The position numbers were made by a program, and so were the translations under genes. This document shows positions 1-15,110 of a stretch of 64,000 nucleotides of DNA, piece by piece. How positions within the stretch are numbered: position 1 is the stretch's first letter; each line of letters starts with the position of its first letter. Location: positions 1,922,001 through 1,986,000 of the forward strand of contig JAKFAO010000003.1 of NCBI GenBank assembly GCA_021527695.1. Direction: 5' to 3'. The notes below the pieces were generated by a model, which saw only the letters and a list, made by a program, of their open reading frames with translations, had not been told where the DNA came from and searched no databases. Source of the DNA: Naematelia aurantialba (taxonomy: Eukaryota; Basidiomycota; Tremellomycetes; Tremellales; Naemateliaceae).

Positions 1-1917
1 ACGCGTCTTCCGTTTCAACGTCTTCTTCCAGGTTGGCAAATGTGCGCTGACGTCAGTTCCGACAAAAGGACACGACTTACGCAGAGCGGACAGGAAAATC
101 CAGGATGATGCTGCATGAGAAGCGGCCGAATGCACTTGTAATGAAAGACATGCGAACAGGGCCTGACGGGTCAGCGCCGAGTCCACCACGGGCACTCGAG
201 CACTCACGCAATGAACAGCGACTGGCAGACGGTGACCGAGAACAGACAGATGCAACAGTCTGTCACGCTCGCCTTGCCCTTCTTATTCGACACGGGCGTC
301 TCCATGGTCTTGCCTTTGGGCGTCTCTGGCGTCGCACCGCCACCGAGCGCTTTGAGTTGTTTGAGCGCGTTGGTGCTATGGGATCAGCGGCCAGCTAGGC
401 CAACAACCTACTTGAACTCGTTTGCGCCGCGCTGCCATTCTCTGCCAAGTTCGACACGCATTTTGACGCATCTAAACATGTCCTCGTGGCCGCCCTGGTA
501 GTCTACGCCGAGTTGAAGGACATCACCATCCTGCTCGTTAGCATACCCAAGCGTCTATGCTTACGTTCAGCGGTGTCGGCCGAGACTCGACGCTGGGTGA
601 AGACAGTCGGATGTGGTTGAGAAAAGTGCCCGAGCTGCTCTTGGTGTCGCGGATGAAGAACTGGCGTCAGCTTGGTCCCGGGTTCATCACAAACCTTTCC
701 GCCTTCTTCGCACCATATCTCCGCATGCGACCTGCTGACGACTTTGCTCTTGAACGCCACCTTGCCTGAACAGATATCGCCTCCTCCACCAGCGATCGTC
801 AAAGATGCCATCCCGGAGATCGGCCCTCTGCCTGGCTGGCCGGACAGAGGTACGCTCCCCGAACCAGACGCGGACGCACTCCCTCCAGGTCCGTTGCCGT
901 TGTTGACGGCGGTCTCTGGGACCGCTACGTTGGAAGCTCTCTCGGTGAATCGGCCGATTTTGAGCAACAGAGCAGGAGGACGGCCGTTGACAGTAGGTCC
1001 CACCGACGTCACGGATGCTGCTGCTACACTGGGAGAGGTGCCAGGCGGGACATGCAGCGGCAGAAGTTCACGGACGACCGGATCAAAGGCCAGGGAGCGA
1101 CTCGACTCGAGGTGAGGGACCAGGCGGATGCGGTGCGTCTTAGCGGTCGGCGCATCCGGATCGAGGGTCGGAGCTGTAACGGAAGTGCGGTTCGCAAATG
1201 TGGGTGGTTGATCTGTCATGAGCGATAAGGCTACGGGATCGACTCACCAGCTGGCATCGCTAGTCCACCTGACACGGGGGTGCTGACACTCCTCGTGACG
1301 CTGCCGCCATCTCGGCCACTGGTGCCAGTGGATGCACCGCTGGCGCCACCGCCCGCTCTCGAACTGGTCGCCGATAGAGGATTTCCCGTCTCCGCGGACG
1401 GGGAGGTTGCTCCACCTCGATTCGCATTGACATTGGTCAGGGTGGCGGCGCGGCTGCGCTGTCGCATAAAACTGGGCAGGAACGAGCTCCGCGGCGAGGT
1501 CGGCGATGCAAGCGGTTGTGGGGTGGCCAGGGGAGAGCTGTTTGGGGACGTCCGGGCGAACGGCGGGTTGGGAAGGGGTATGTGGTTCGGCCGGCCGTGG
1601 GAGGAGGCCGGGCGCGACATGCTGGCTTCAGACGCAGCCGGGGAGTGTTGTTGCTGCTGCTGCTGCTGTTGTTGTTGTTGTTGTTGTGGCCAGCCCGCCG
1701 GCCGGGATTGAGGACTGGAGTGCAGGTGAGGATGGGGATGGGAAAAGTGCAGGCCGAACCGGTTGTGTGGTGGAGACTGGTGCGCAGCAGCAGGAGCGGT
1801 AGCGGTGCACGCTGGGGATTCTTCGTCGTGCGTATCGTGTGCTTCTTCAAGTCTGCTCCCGGTCCCTGTTGCGGATGCGAGGAAGCTGTGTTCGAACATG
1901 ATCGTCAGCTTGGTCAT
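1..1917 (-). CDS. dma1: Dma1/CHFR-type FHA-RING E3 ubiquitin ligase (3' end outside window)
   Basis: The product is probably a ubiquitin ligase that reads phosphothreonine through an FHA domain and acts in mitotic/septation checkpoints; that role is known for Dma1 and only inferred here. I join exons 1248-1917, 695-1212, 565-660, 412-530, 208-375, 81-162 and <1-46; introns are 34-45 nt with GT..AG ends. The protein starts MTKLTIMFEH (MFEH at 1899 is an alternative), has a low-complexity N-terminus with 13 consecutive Gln, then HRIRLVPHLESSRSLAFDP, the FHA core GRFTER ... KVVSRSHAEIW ... SSSGTFLNH, and a RING (CCICL ... CSHVFHYKCI ... CPLC) followed by RTFANLEEDVE. The FHA-then-RING order with the RLVPHLE lead-in is typical of Dma1. 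The last coding residues lie beyond position 1. No upstream coding exon is convincing, so the start is uncertain. Confidence 0.88.
1648..1686 (-). repeat. CAA/CAG trinucleotide tract coding for poly-Gln
   Basis: Thirteen uninterrupted Gln codons lie in the disordered N-terminus of the FHA-RING gene. CAA and CAG codons form separate blocks, as expected from slippage expansion. Confidence 0.9.
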
Positions 1918-3007
1918 GCAGGCGGGCAGACGCTGGTGCTGGTGGCGGAATGTTCTACAGGGATACACAACGGCAACGATACGTCGAGGAGTGGGGGCGA
2001 TAGCGCCATGGCGTTGGCTGGACGCCTGAACATTATAGTGAGAAGGGAGAAGAGAGACGAGCGGCCAGCGGATTGGCGACGGAGGATGACATGGGATTGA
2101 TGACAACCGAGGTGTGGGGGGGCGTAAAGGGGGAGCAGGGAGAACCACTAAGGGTAGTGCAAGCTTGATAGGAGGCAGGGATGATCGGCGCATTCCGTTT
2201 CGGGCAGAGTCGGGCACCCCTACCCCCTAGTCCTTGGCTCTCCTCCCCTCGTTGCTTTTTCAGTTGCCCCCCCCAGCGAACAAACAGGCTGAGCGACGAG
2301 CCCGGCATGAGGAACAGGGACGTACCTTTGAAGATGAGGCCGATGTGTGTCTAGACGACTGGAGAATGTTCTAAAGGCTGCTGTTGGCGAGAGACACAAC
2401 GACTGACCCGTACAACGTGACGGTTTGACAATGTGACTGCGAGCCGTGGCTCCACCTTTTGCCCGCCAAGCCAAGCCAGTCCCTAACTCCCGTCTCCTTT
2501 CCCTACGTTCGTCCCAACACCCGCAGGTGTCGATGCGACGCAGATGATGTTTGCCTCCGAGTCGACGACCGCGTCCAAGAAAGCCTAAGAAGAGGACAAG
2601 GAGGGGAAAGAAATGAAACTCAGTATGAGAGTCTGCCCGCGGTTGCGGTATAGCGATGGAGAAGGACTGAAACGACGGATGACGAAAGCGACAGATCCAA
2701 AGCCGCACCGACAGCGAGCCCTGTGACCCCACTACCCGCAGTGCAGCTTGGTGTGTTGTGACTAGAGTCTTGCGTGCCCAAGCCAGGGAGACGCTGCGAC
2801 GCGTACGTAGCCCTACCGACGGTGTCGTTCAGTCCCTGCACGCGATCCTTACCCGGCATTTTGCAGGGGTGCATACTAGTCCGCTGATGCTTGTCACGAG
2901 CCCTATTTGGCGGAGGGTAGACCATGCATTCCAGGTAGCACGTAGGTAGACAATGCATCCCGAGTTTACTGACACTCTGGACAGAACACATGTCGTCTAA
3001 TCGCATC
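1918..3007. other. Intergenic: 5' region of dma1 and 3' side of pop7
   Basis: No coding region is supportable. Short open frames here lack conserved motifs and conflict between strands. The stretch probably holds the dma1 promoter and 5' leader; a short 5' non-coding exon cannot be excluded. Confidence 0.5.
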
Positions 3008-4840
3008 TCATCGCATCTCAATCTCCTCGACCTCCTCGTCAATCTCATCACTCGCCACATGTCCTGAGCCGCCAGCCCCTTGCACGTCAGATCTGGCCAG
3101 CACAGTCCCATTTGCAGCATTCATCATCTCCTCCTCATCCATGTCTTGGCCGGCGTCTTCCCCTACAAGACCTGCACTAGCATCCAACCCGGTCGCAGCT
3201 TCTAACGCACGCTGTCGTAATTTGAGACGACGCTCTTTACTGGGTCTATTCCGTTTGCGTGGTTTCTCCTGCTCGTCGCTTTGATCATTTGCCGAAGTGG
3301 GGCGCTTCGCCTTGGCTGAAGAAGGGTCGGGACGCGGTGAGATATTGAGCTCGATCTGGATGGAGGACTGCATGAGTCAGCCCTTGCGCCTGGACAGTTA
3401 CGGTGGTCATAGCATGTACGGCTAGCGGTAGGAGACAGTCGCTCGAAGCGACCATATGTCGTGATACGGGCAGAAGAAAGACGCAATTCTGAGTGACGAG
3501 GAGCACAGTTGGAAATGCGTGTTGTAGAAGGGAGATTGAGAGGGAAGTAGGAAGGCACAGACGAGAGAGAAGAGCGAGAAGACAGAGTAGACAGAGAAGA
3601 CCGACGGAGAAGACAGAGAAGACAGACAGAGAAGACAGCGAAAGAGAAGGAAGGAATAGAAGAATGGCGAAGGAAGGTAGAAGGAAGGAAGAAGGACAAG
3701 GGAAGAAAGAAGGAAGAGAAGAGCGAAGCGCGGAGACCCACCTTCATCCTAACCACCTTGTCCGGCACTGCCTCCTCCACGTCCCCAAGACCACCAAACT
3801 CCTCCTTGTCCCCGTCTGCCCGATCCACCTCATCCACACACTCCACACTCCCCGTGCGGATCTCGTACCACATCCCCCTCTTGCCGAGGGGGTACGGGAG
3901 GACGTCGAGCACTGCGTGCAGGAGTAGGAGGGCTTGGGGGATGGCGGCGCCTAGGGCGTAGAGGGTGAGTTTGGTGTACCTGCGGTGGGTTAGTTGCTGC
4001 AGACGAACGCAGAGGCGTGCTTCGGCAGGTCATATCGAAGCACAGAAAGATTGCAGGATGAAAATTGGAGGGATGGAGGGATGGAGAGGTGAGGAAGGAA
4101 AGAACCAGAGAGACGAGGTAGGAAAGAATGAAGCAGGAGAGAAGGAGAGAAGGAAAGAGGAAGAAGATAAGGAGAGAAGGAAGGAGAGGAGGAGTGGAGG
4201 CAGTGGCAAGGGGAGAGGAAGAGAGAAGGAGATGAACCAGAGAGACGGAGGATACAAGTACCCGAGTTCACGAAGGCGAACACAAGCCAGGTAGAAGGAA
4301 AACCACTCACCCCTCATCAAGCACCAAGGCGCGACACCGCCCAATCAGCATCCCCAGGCCCGTCTTCCTCGTGACAAACACGACCTCCCTTCCAAACCCA
4401 GGATGCGTACTGTCGGTCCTCCGCGTGCCGCGGCCTTGCATCGTCTTGATCCCTAATGAGGGGGCGGCGCCGGAGGGGTGTACTGCAGAAGACGGGTGGG
4501 AGGAGCGCGGTGGAACAGGGAGAGGCGGGTGGAGTTTTCGTCGGCCCTGCCGGACATGTTGCTGTAGCACGATAGAGGAGGACGATGTGATGTTGGTATG
4601 GGTGTTGGTGTCGGTGTTGGAAATTGCGGTGGCCTTGAGGCTGGCACTGCCATTAGCACTGGCTGTGAGATGGGTGCTGGTGTTGGCTGTGGCGAGGGAT
4701 GAGCTGGAGCTAGAGCTCGCAGCGTTGCGATTTGGATGGGGCGCCCTCGGCTTGCGAGGTAGTTTTGAGGGGTTGATACCTGGTTCTAATGGTTCTGCAC
4801 GCCCGGGCGCGACGACGACGTTGCTGCTCGAGGCATCCAT
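3008..4840 (-). CDS. pop7: RNase P/MRP subunit Pop7 (Rpp20, Alba family)
   Basis: The predicted product is the small Alba-fold subunit that binds the RNA of RNase P and RNase MRP in the nucleus (tRNA 5' and rRNA processing). Exons 4311-4840, 3742-3979 and 3008-3367 join in frame to about 375 aa. The Alba core is visible as VFVTRKTGLGMLIGRCRALV, then KLTLYALGAAIPQALLLLHAV, then SSIQIELNI. Flanking parts are low-complexity: a Ser/Asn-rich N-terminus and a basic RKRNRPSKERRLKLRQ stretch with an acidic tail. Yeast and human homologues are about 140 aa, so the tails are long. MDASSS at 4840 is the first ATG in the frame; the frame stays open upstream without one. Both introns are unusually long (331 and 374 nt) and strongly strand-biased in composition. 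Confidence 0.8.
3500..3740. repeat. Purine-rich low-complexity tract inside a pop7 intron
   Basis: Dense GA/AGA runs (gaagacagagaag-like units) fill the second intron; a similar gaggaag-rich tract fills the first intron at about 4080-4240. On the coding strand both are pyrimidine-rich. Confidence 0.7.
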
Positions 4841-6264
4841 AATGTATCGTCTGCCTGGAAGTACCAAACGGTTCAACGTCGCTGCTCTCTACGCTCGACA
4901 AAGTCCAAATCCTACTCTCCCACGACCACCCTTCTAAGTACTCGGACTCGGAGCTCTCTCACGGTGTACTCCCTCCACCCACCCTTTCGGCCAACACCGC
5001 ATTGGAATACATGGCGTGCCTCTTGGAGTCTCGGTCAAGTAGTCTCGGAAAAGACCAGACAAAGAAATCCATCTACGACGTTACCCGGTCCCATTCCCCG
5101 CTGCCCATGTCTCCGAGATCTACGCAGATGCATCCCAAGCGTGACTCGTTGACAGCGTGAGATGCATGACCATGTGCGGCCGAGTGGCTGCATGGGAATG
5201 GGTATGGGTTGGCCCCGCAGAAGAGTCGTAGCCCCTCTTTTGATCATGCGGGGATGATGGGGTCATGTGTGATTGTCATCGCCGTAGCATAGAGGGAAGA
5301 GGCAAGGGGGATTTGGAGGGAGCAGGCACCGAGAGAGCAGAGAGCAGAGAGCAGAGAGCAGAGAGCAGGAGCAGCAGGAGAAGAGCGAATTCAGCAACAA
5401 CGTTGTTTTGTTATTTGGGAGTTTCCCCCTCGGAATATTATTTCAAAGTCGTATTACCGGACGAAATACAACGTCAGGGTCCAAAAAGGAAAGAATCACT
5501 GAAAGTGTCCAGCACCCGGGGGGCGCGACGCCGAAGCGGTTTCTCGGCCCTTCGCCTTTTCAGAAAAAGTCGATTTCTACCGTGCCGCCAATTTTCCAGT
5601 CGAAACACTCGTATCGCCTCGACCTCTCTACCAAGTACCGCTCACACCTCGTCGTCGTCGTCGTCTCGGACTCGGTCCTCGCTGCCACTCGTCTCGTCGA
5701 GGCGTTTCACGTGAAAAGGGCGCACCCTCGCGTGGAACAGGCATACGGCGGTGGGTGAGATGTTTCCCGAAATTTCCCTTTCTCCCCATGACATGGATTT
5801 CACTCGACTGCGCTGACCGAGGTGCAGACTCACTCCACCTTTCGCCATTCCACGGCACTCGTGAGCTCCAACTATGGGAGCGCCGACCAGCTTTGACCAG
5901 TGGAGATCGCCGCCCCCGCAAGAAACGCCGTTGATCGAGGTGAGCCGCCCTGCGTACCGCTTTGTCATACCCCCTCCCCATCTTGACCGACCCCTGCCCG
6001 CCCGGCCACAAACAAAAGTCCACTCGACCAGTTTCCCTCGTCTTTCCTCGACAAATTTTGGACAATGCTGATGGCTGCACCTCTCACTCAACGTCCCACT
6101 CGTCCTTGCTGCTTCAATGGTCGACCACGACCCCCGCCACAATATCACTACACCGCGTTCACCTCCCTACGACCCCGTCCACGGTACAACCCATCAGTCT
6201 GCCTTACTCCTCGACACCTCCGAGTCTCTTTCCAACGTCGGCTCCCCCCCTCCGTCAAACAAGA
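4841..6264. other. Divergent intergenic region between pop7 and the C2H2 gene
   Basis: The two flanking genes are transcribed away from each other. Position 5333-5370 holds a short gagagca-type repeat. Open frames on both strands here show no recognisable motif. An ATG at 5874 followed by a good donor could be a 5' exon of the next gene, but its phase does not fit the acceptor I can see. Confidence 0.5.
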
Positions 6265-7875
6265 ATGAGCTCTTGCATCCCAACTTCCTTCCGAAATGCG
6301 AGCACAAAGGGGCCGACGGAGAGCTGCACCAGCACGCTGCAGGTGGGTCACGATCTATCAACCTTGCTGATGACCAGACCTGCTTCAGTTGCGTATCGCG
6401 TCGACCAATGGCCGGCCCATAGCGACCGAAGTCGTCCCCTCCTCTCTTCCTGCTCATACATCCGGTCTTTCTTCTTCGCGACCTGTCGTCGGGTCGCTCG
6501 CTGTTGGCGCGGGCTCTGCATCCAAGGCACGTCGGATGAGTTCGAGCACCACTGGAGCGTTAGGAAGAGGCAAGCTCGGGTTGACTGGCGAGGCTGCTGT
6601 TCCCAGCTCGATCAAGGATGGGTGAGTCGTGCACCATCAGACCCAGCTCATAACCAGGCGCCCCATCCCCACGCACGCTGCGTCCTTCGCCGGTTCTACC
6701 TCCTCCATTCCCAGCCGACGTCCTGTCGCCACTGGACCCTCGCCTCAGCTGTTTGACTTCGCAAAGACAGACCGTCGTCCTCCTTCACGGCCGGGCGTTC
6801 CTGCCTCCCTCCCATCCCGCTCGTATTTTGCGAAACAACCTCAGCTCGTCGAGGATATGGACTTTGACGCGCAATTCGATGGCGACGAAGAAGACGAGGG
6901 AGAGGGCAGTGGGCGGAGCGGAAGCGCAGAGCTCGAGGACGTGGATATGGACGAGGATGATGGCGAAATCAAGGACTGGCAGAAACTTGCACTGGGAAGC
7001 GGAAGTGGCGGTGTCAAGGGTCGGAGAAAAGGCATGGTCTTCAAGTGCGAGACTTGCAGCAAGGTGAGCTACCGATCGTTGAGGCTTGCGAAGTGTGTTG
7101 AATGGTGCTTACCTGACGTTAGGAATACCGTCATCCAAGTTGCCTGATCAAGCATCGCTGGGAGCACAGTCCGCACTGGAAGGAGCCCACACAGTTGAGC
7201 ATGAGCAAACACCAACAAGTCCAGATGCTAGAAGCCGCCGCTATCCTTGCGCACCTGCACCCGAACCAAGGCCGGTCGTTGCCCGAGGACAAGTCGCTGT
7301 GGCCGATGATCCTGTCTCCGCCGAGTGCCGAGATCCCCCAAATGCGCCGCACTTCGCGCGACATCTCCGCCTTGCGGTCTCCACCTCCGGCCACGAACGC
7401 CATGCCATTACCGCCTGTACCGGGCCTCGAGCGCAAAGACCGCACCTCGCCAGACTCGGACTCGACGACCTCGTCTACTGGCGAAGGCTATGCCGGCGCA
7501 ATGGGAATTGCCCCACGCACCGTCTCGTCGGTCGCCTCGTCCCTTCCCGGCCCAGGAACGCCGCATTCTGCCGGCTCTCTGCCGGACACGATGAACAATC
7601 TGGCCTTTTACCACGGTTCCGCATCGCATGGGATTTCGCCAATACCGCACCGGGGCACTCCGCTCTCGCTCGGGGCGCGGGCAAGCATGATCGGTAAAGG
7701 CATGTTTGGGACGCCCATCAACACGGCGCGACCAAATTCGAGCATCCGTTCCGGCGCGGCGGACGATGAAGATGATAGTGGAGAAGGGGATGAGAGCAGC
7801 GGGAGCCGTGGGAGAGACGGCAGTAGAGGCCGAGACGACGGAGTGCTGGACCTCGCGGACGGGATGGAGCTTTAG
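6265..7875 (+). CDS. C2H2 zinc-finger nuclear protein, function unknown
   Basis: Exons 6265-6342, 6389-6621, 6658-7063 and 7123-7875 join in phase to about 489 aa. After an acidic stretch (FDGDEEDEGEG..., DVDMDEDDGE) there is one C2H2 finger split by the last intron: FKCETCSK | EYRHPSCLIKHRWEH. It is followed by SPHWKE and a conserved-looking helix (SKHQQVQMLEAAAILAHL), then Ser/Pro-rich sequence and an acidic C-terminus. The finger-plus-HW-plus-helix layout resembles uncharacterised basidiomycete C2H2 proteins. DNA binding or regulation is an inference from the finger alone. The start at MSSCIPT is the first ATG of the frame that feeds the first clear splice junction; an extra upstream exon is possible. 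Confidence 0.75.
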
Positions 7876-8725
7876 CGCGGGCGCGTAAGCTATCGGTGCC
7901 GTCTGCACGTTGCGAGTGGGTCGGGGGACGTGCGCGGAGTGTGAGGGGCACGCCGTGGAGTGGTCGAGGACGAATTTTGGTGGTCGAGGGGCATGCCGTG
8001 GAGTGGGTCGAGGGGCAAGCCGTCGAGTGGTCAACGGGACATGCGGGTGAACGGGAGGTGCGTGGCAAGGGACATGCCAGTGAGTTGAGAGAACGCTCGA
8101 GGGAGTGAGCAGCAGCAGCAGACCGAATGATAGTGTATATTTCTTGTCAGGATTGAAGAGCAGCATAAGGGCCGAGCATGAATCGTTTGTCGTGTGTACC
8201 AGACTGTTGCGGGTCTGTGGTGTGGTGTGGTGCGGTGTGGTGGGTGATGTGACTGCCAGAGGTGAGTGACCGCGACCGCAAGTGGCGCGTGGGATGGATT
8301 GAGCGACGGCTGTAGCTGAGCGTGAGCGTGACCGGGAGTGGGCCCGGGAGCGCGACCGGGGGCAGGAGCAGGACCGGGGCTCACGCATACCAGCGTCGTA
8401 TGGATGTAGACGCAGAGTGGGATGATGGGAGCCACGAGCGACGGTGCTGCGTTGACAGCCGTACTGCGAGTTGCTGTGGTGCGTCAGGGAGGACGAGTCT
8501 AGTGCGGCGCTACGGTGATACGGTGATTCGCGGTTCTTGCGTTTTCGACGAATCGAGATTAGATGCGAGGCCGCGTCCGGAGTCCCGCGGCACGGGGCGG
8601 GTGGATGCCGCAAACTGCTACTGCAGACTGACAAATACACCATGAACCATCCATCGTCGTTTTTGTAGCGTGCCGCTTGCTCGTGCCACTTGCTCGTTTT
8701 CCTAGCACAGCTCACTAGCAAGCGG
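7876..8725. other. Intergenic with degenerate GTCGAGGGGC-type repeats
   Basis: Positions about 7930-8045 hold four to five imperfect copies of a roughly 24-nt motif (gtggagtgg.tcgagggcatgcc). A GTGGTGTGGTGCG run lies near 8215-8245. The long reverse-strand frame across this region is antisense low-complexity sequence. No gene is seen. Confidence 0.5.
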
Positions 8726-10408
8726 ATGATAGACGTGGTTCTGGTGAAGATGGCTATGACGACAACGATGGCACGCCGCGGCCTCGGCCGCAGCGTCTCT
8801 AGGACCTCCCGACAGCAGGTTCGACATGTATCCCTCCAACCTGCATCTCCATCCTCGTCCTCTTCCTCTTCCTCATCCTCATCCTCGTCCTCATCTTCGC
8901 TGGCCTCGTCTCCACCCTCGCCCGCGCCCTCATGCTCCTACGCTCCCTCAACGTCGTCGGCCCTCCCGCCCATTCGATACCGCATCTTCCCCCGCCCGCT
9001 GCCGTATCTCGTCGGCCTGAGGCTCCAGGACGCCATCATCGAGCGGCGGCTGGCTGCCAAGGCGGACGCTGCAGGGGCGGAGGGCAAAGGGAAGGGGAGG
9101 AGCGACGTGTTGTTGTTGCTGGGTGAGCTATTCACCCAACCTACCCCGCATTCTTGTCTCTCGCTGTTCTCTTGTCTCCCAAGACTCTTGCTTCATATAC
9201 GCAACTGTTCCTAGGATCTTGCCTTGTCCAGACTTCTGTAGACACCTGCATTCGATCATAATATGTAGGATGCTGGCGGGAGGAATGACGAAGCCAAAGT
9301 CCATAAACCACGCTGACGATTCTACCTCCCTTGACCTTGACTCTCTCATGTTCACACACTACGTTCCGACACTGCTTGTGCTCTCACCTCCCATCTTGCA
9401 CCAGAACACACCCCTACATACACCACCGGCCGGCGCGACTCGTCCCCGAACCCCACTACCCTGCACCCCGAAGAGAAGAAGGTGCAGCACGTCGGCGCCG
9501 AGTTCCACATCACCAAGCGCGGCGGGCAGGTGACCTATCATGGTCCGGGGCAGTTGGTGGGGTACCCGATCCTGGATCTGAATGCCATGGAGGTGAGTGC
9601 TGTGTGGTTACCGGAGGGTGTGCATGCCATGGGAATGGGCGAAGTGGGGACTGGGTGAGCACGGGGTGGAGGGAGGACGGAAGGAAGGAAGGAAGGAAGG
9701 AAGGAAGGAAGGAAGGAAGGAAGGAAGGAAGGAAGGAGGAAATGAGGGAGGAAGGAGGGAAGGAGGGGTGGAGGGAAGGGAGGAAGGAAGGAAGGAAGGA
9801 AGGAAGGAAGGAAGGAAGGAAGGAAGGAAGGAAGGAAGGAAGGAAGGAAGGAAGGAAGGAAGGAAGGAAGGAAGGAAGGAAGGAAGGAAGGCGAGGAGGA
9901 AAGACGAAGAACAGCACGCTAACCGCCGCCAGACACCCACCCGTTGCTATGTCGAGTATCTCCAAGCGCTGCTCGCAGACTACGTGCGAGATCGCGGGGT
10001 GCCGAATGTCCTCGCACCCCACCCAGAAGGCCATGTAGGCGTCTTCACGTCGCCTACGGAAAAGGTGAGTCTAGTGTGGAACACCCTTGCCTCCTCTGCG
10101 ATCCGATATCTGTACCGTGTCTCGCCTCTGTTTCGAATGTCTACACATTTTTCCCACCTCTACAACCCGATGTCCTGTGTTGTGACCTAGGCGCCGGGAG
10201 ACTTGGGATCTGAGAGCGACGTCAGAGAAAGACTGACCAGCTCACTTGTCACTTGCAGATCGCGTCGATAGGCATACACCTGCGGCACCGTATCACCTCG
10301 CACGGTTTCGCCATGAACATCACCCCAGAACCTATCAAGTGGTTTGACCTCGTAACCGCGTGCGGGCTCGACCATGTCCACGCCGTGTGTCTCCAGGGTT
10401 CGGTTCGC

Positions 10409-10448
<40 letters not shown>

Positions 10449-10744
10449 GATTACCATCACCATCGGTGTCTCCATCACCATCGGTGCCTCCACCACCGAG
10501 CGAATCACCACCGACCGACTCACTACCCCTCCAAGTCCGGCAAGTGGCAAACGACATGCTACCGCGCTTCCAAGACGTATTCGGCAGACACCTCGTCGAG
10601 CTCAGCGAGGGGATCCGCGCAGACTTGGGAGAGGCGGAGCAGGACGTCCTTGCCATTCGACAGCTGTGCGCCGAGGCGGAGATGGAGGCTGAGAAAGTGA
10701 CGAGCTGGCCGACGGAGCCTGATCTGTCCAAGCAGGTCGAGTAG
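8726..10744 (+). CDS. LIP2: Mitochondrial octanoyl-[ACP]:protein N-octanoyltransferase (LipB/LIP2)
   Basis: Transfers octanoyl from acyl carrier protein to lipoyl-domain lysines (glycine cleavage H protein, 2-oxoacid dehydrogenases), the first step of lipoate synthesis in mitochondria. Exons 8726-9122, 9405-9592, 9933-10064 and 10259-10744 join in phase to 400 aa. Motifs in order are LLLLEHTPTYTTGRR (the E is formed across the first junction), the family signature RGGQVTYHGPGQLVGYPIL, the catalytic Lys at the end of exon 3 before IASIGIHLRHRITSHGFAMN, and the acyl-accepting Cys in TACGLDHV. The N-terminus is basic and Ser-rich (MARRGLGRSVSRTS), suiting a mitochondrial presequence; ATGs at 8726, 8750, 8756 and 8768 are all possible starts. 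A poly-Ser/Pro insert follows the catalytic Cys, and the second intron is a large microsatellite. Confidence 0.92.
9679..9891. repeat. (AAGG)n tetranucleotide microsatellite in LIP2 intron 2
   Basis: Two long AAGG runs (about 9679-9736 and 9783-9891) are separated by a degenerate GAGGGAGG spacer. They make up most of a 340-nt intron. Confidence 0.95.
10411..10447 (+). repeat. (TCG)n tract coding for poly-Ser in LIP2
   Basis: About twelve consecutive TCG codons are followed by LPSPSVSPSPSVPPPPSE. The tract lies between the catalytic Cys and the C-terminal helices and is probably an exposed loop. Confidence 0.9.
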
Positions 10745-11249
10745 ATTGGGGGGCCTGTCAGGTCAGCTGAGGGCATTACTTCTACACCTCAAGGCACTCC
10801 AAGGCAGTAGTCGGCGATGCTGAGCGTGAGCGGGGATGTCGTTCCTCGCCTCGTCTGTTTATGCGTCATTGTCGTTTGTCATGCATTTGTCCGCAGTATC
10901 ACAGTACGATCAGGATATATCGTTGGCGTATCAGTCACCTCTCTACTCTGAGAATCAGAATTTACATCCAAGCACAAACACAACCACAACCACAACCACA
11001 ACCCCAACCACAACCACAACCACAACCACAACCCCAACCACAACCACAACCACAACCACAACCACAACCACAACCACAACCACAACCACAAGTAACGCAA
11101 GCATGCATTGAATTTGATAAACAGCGATGCACCTTCATTCGCCCCACCTGATCTTCCACGATGGCTCTATACTCTACATACCACCGTGTGCGTCTCATGC
11201 TCTTCCTCCTATCACCGTACCACAGGGACTCTCGGCGTCGGACATTGAC
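10745..11249. repeat. Convergent intergenic region with a (CAACCA)n array
   Basis: LIP2 (+) and SPE3-LYS9 (-) converge here. Positions about 10971-11093 are a nearly perfect CAACCA/CCAACC hexamer array, with occasional CCCCAACC variants. All six frames stay open across the repeat, giving false Gln/Pro- and Thr-rich ORFs. No gene is seen. Confidence 0.9.
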
Positions 11250-14754
<3,505 letters not shown>

Positions 14755-15110
14755 TCTGACAACTAGTCAATGGTCGAGCAAGATGGTGAGAGAGAGACGA
14801 GGACAAGAGAGCGGTTATGAACCGTTTGTTGCAAAAAATCCCTTCTCCCCTCGGATATCGGCGCCCTCCGACGGAAACTCCTTTGTCGAGTCGACGCGGG
14901 CCTATCTACCGGTTCTCCGACACATGATAGGCGCGCGAGCTTCTGCGGACAAGTGATTCAGAGGACGCAGAGGTATACATGTAATGCTTTTGCTGCAATG
15001 CAAAAGGTCTATAGTACAGCAGTGCCAGCCATCCGGACACCAGATAGCCAGATATCCAGAGAGCCAGAGAGCCAGATGGCCAGATTGCCCAAAAGCAGAT
15101 GATTCCCCAA
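14755..15110. other. Intergenic: SPE3-LYS9 promoter and XMAP215 3' side
   Basis: A small cluster of CCAGATAGCCAGATATCCAGAGAGCC-like repeats lies at about 15035-15090. No gene is seen. Confidence 0.5.

Noticed and set aside
5874..5939. First exon of the C2H2 gene (MGAPTSFDQW...)
   Set aside because: The good donor at 5940 is phase 0, but the available acceptor near 6199 would need another phase for the frame used downstream.
7408..8721. 437-codon open frame on the minus strand
   Set aside because: It overlaps the well-supported C2H2 last exon in antisense, has no domain, and is Arg/Ser/Pro-rich as expected for a shadow frame in GC-rich DNA.
9331..10190. Long KEGRKEGR / PSFLPSFL frames
   Set aside because: Translations of the AAGG microsatellite in a LIP2 intron.
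10971..11093. CAACCA array as an internal telomere remnant
   Set aside because: Telomeric repeats in this group are TTAGGG-like; CAACCA does not match and the array lies between two housekeeping genes.
10836..11198. Thr-, Gln/Pro-, Trp/Leu- and Cys/Gly-repeat ORFs
   Set aside because: Every frame of the CAACCA array is open; no start context or homology supports a gene.
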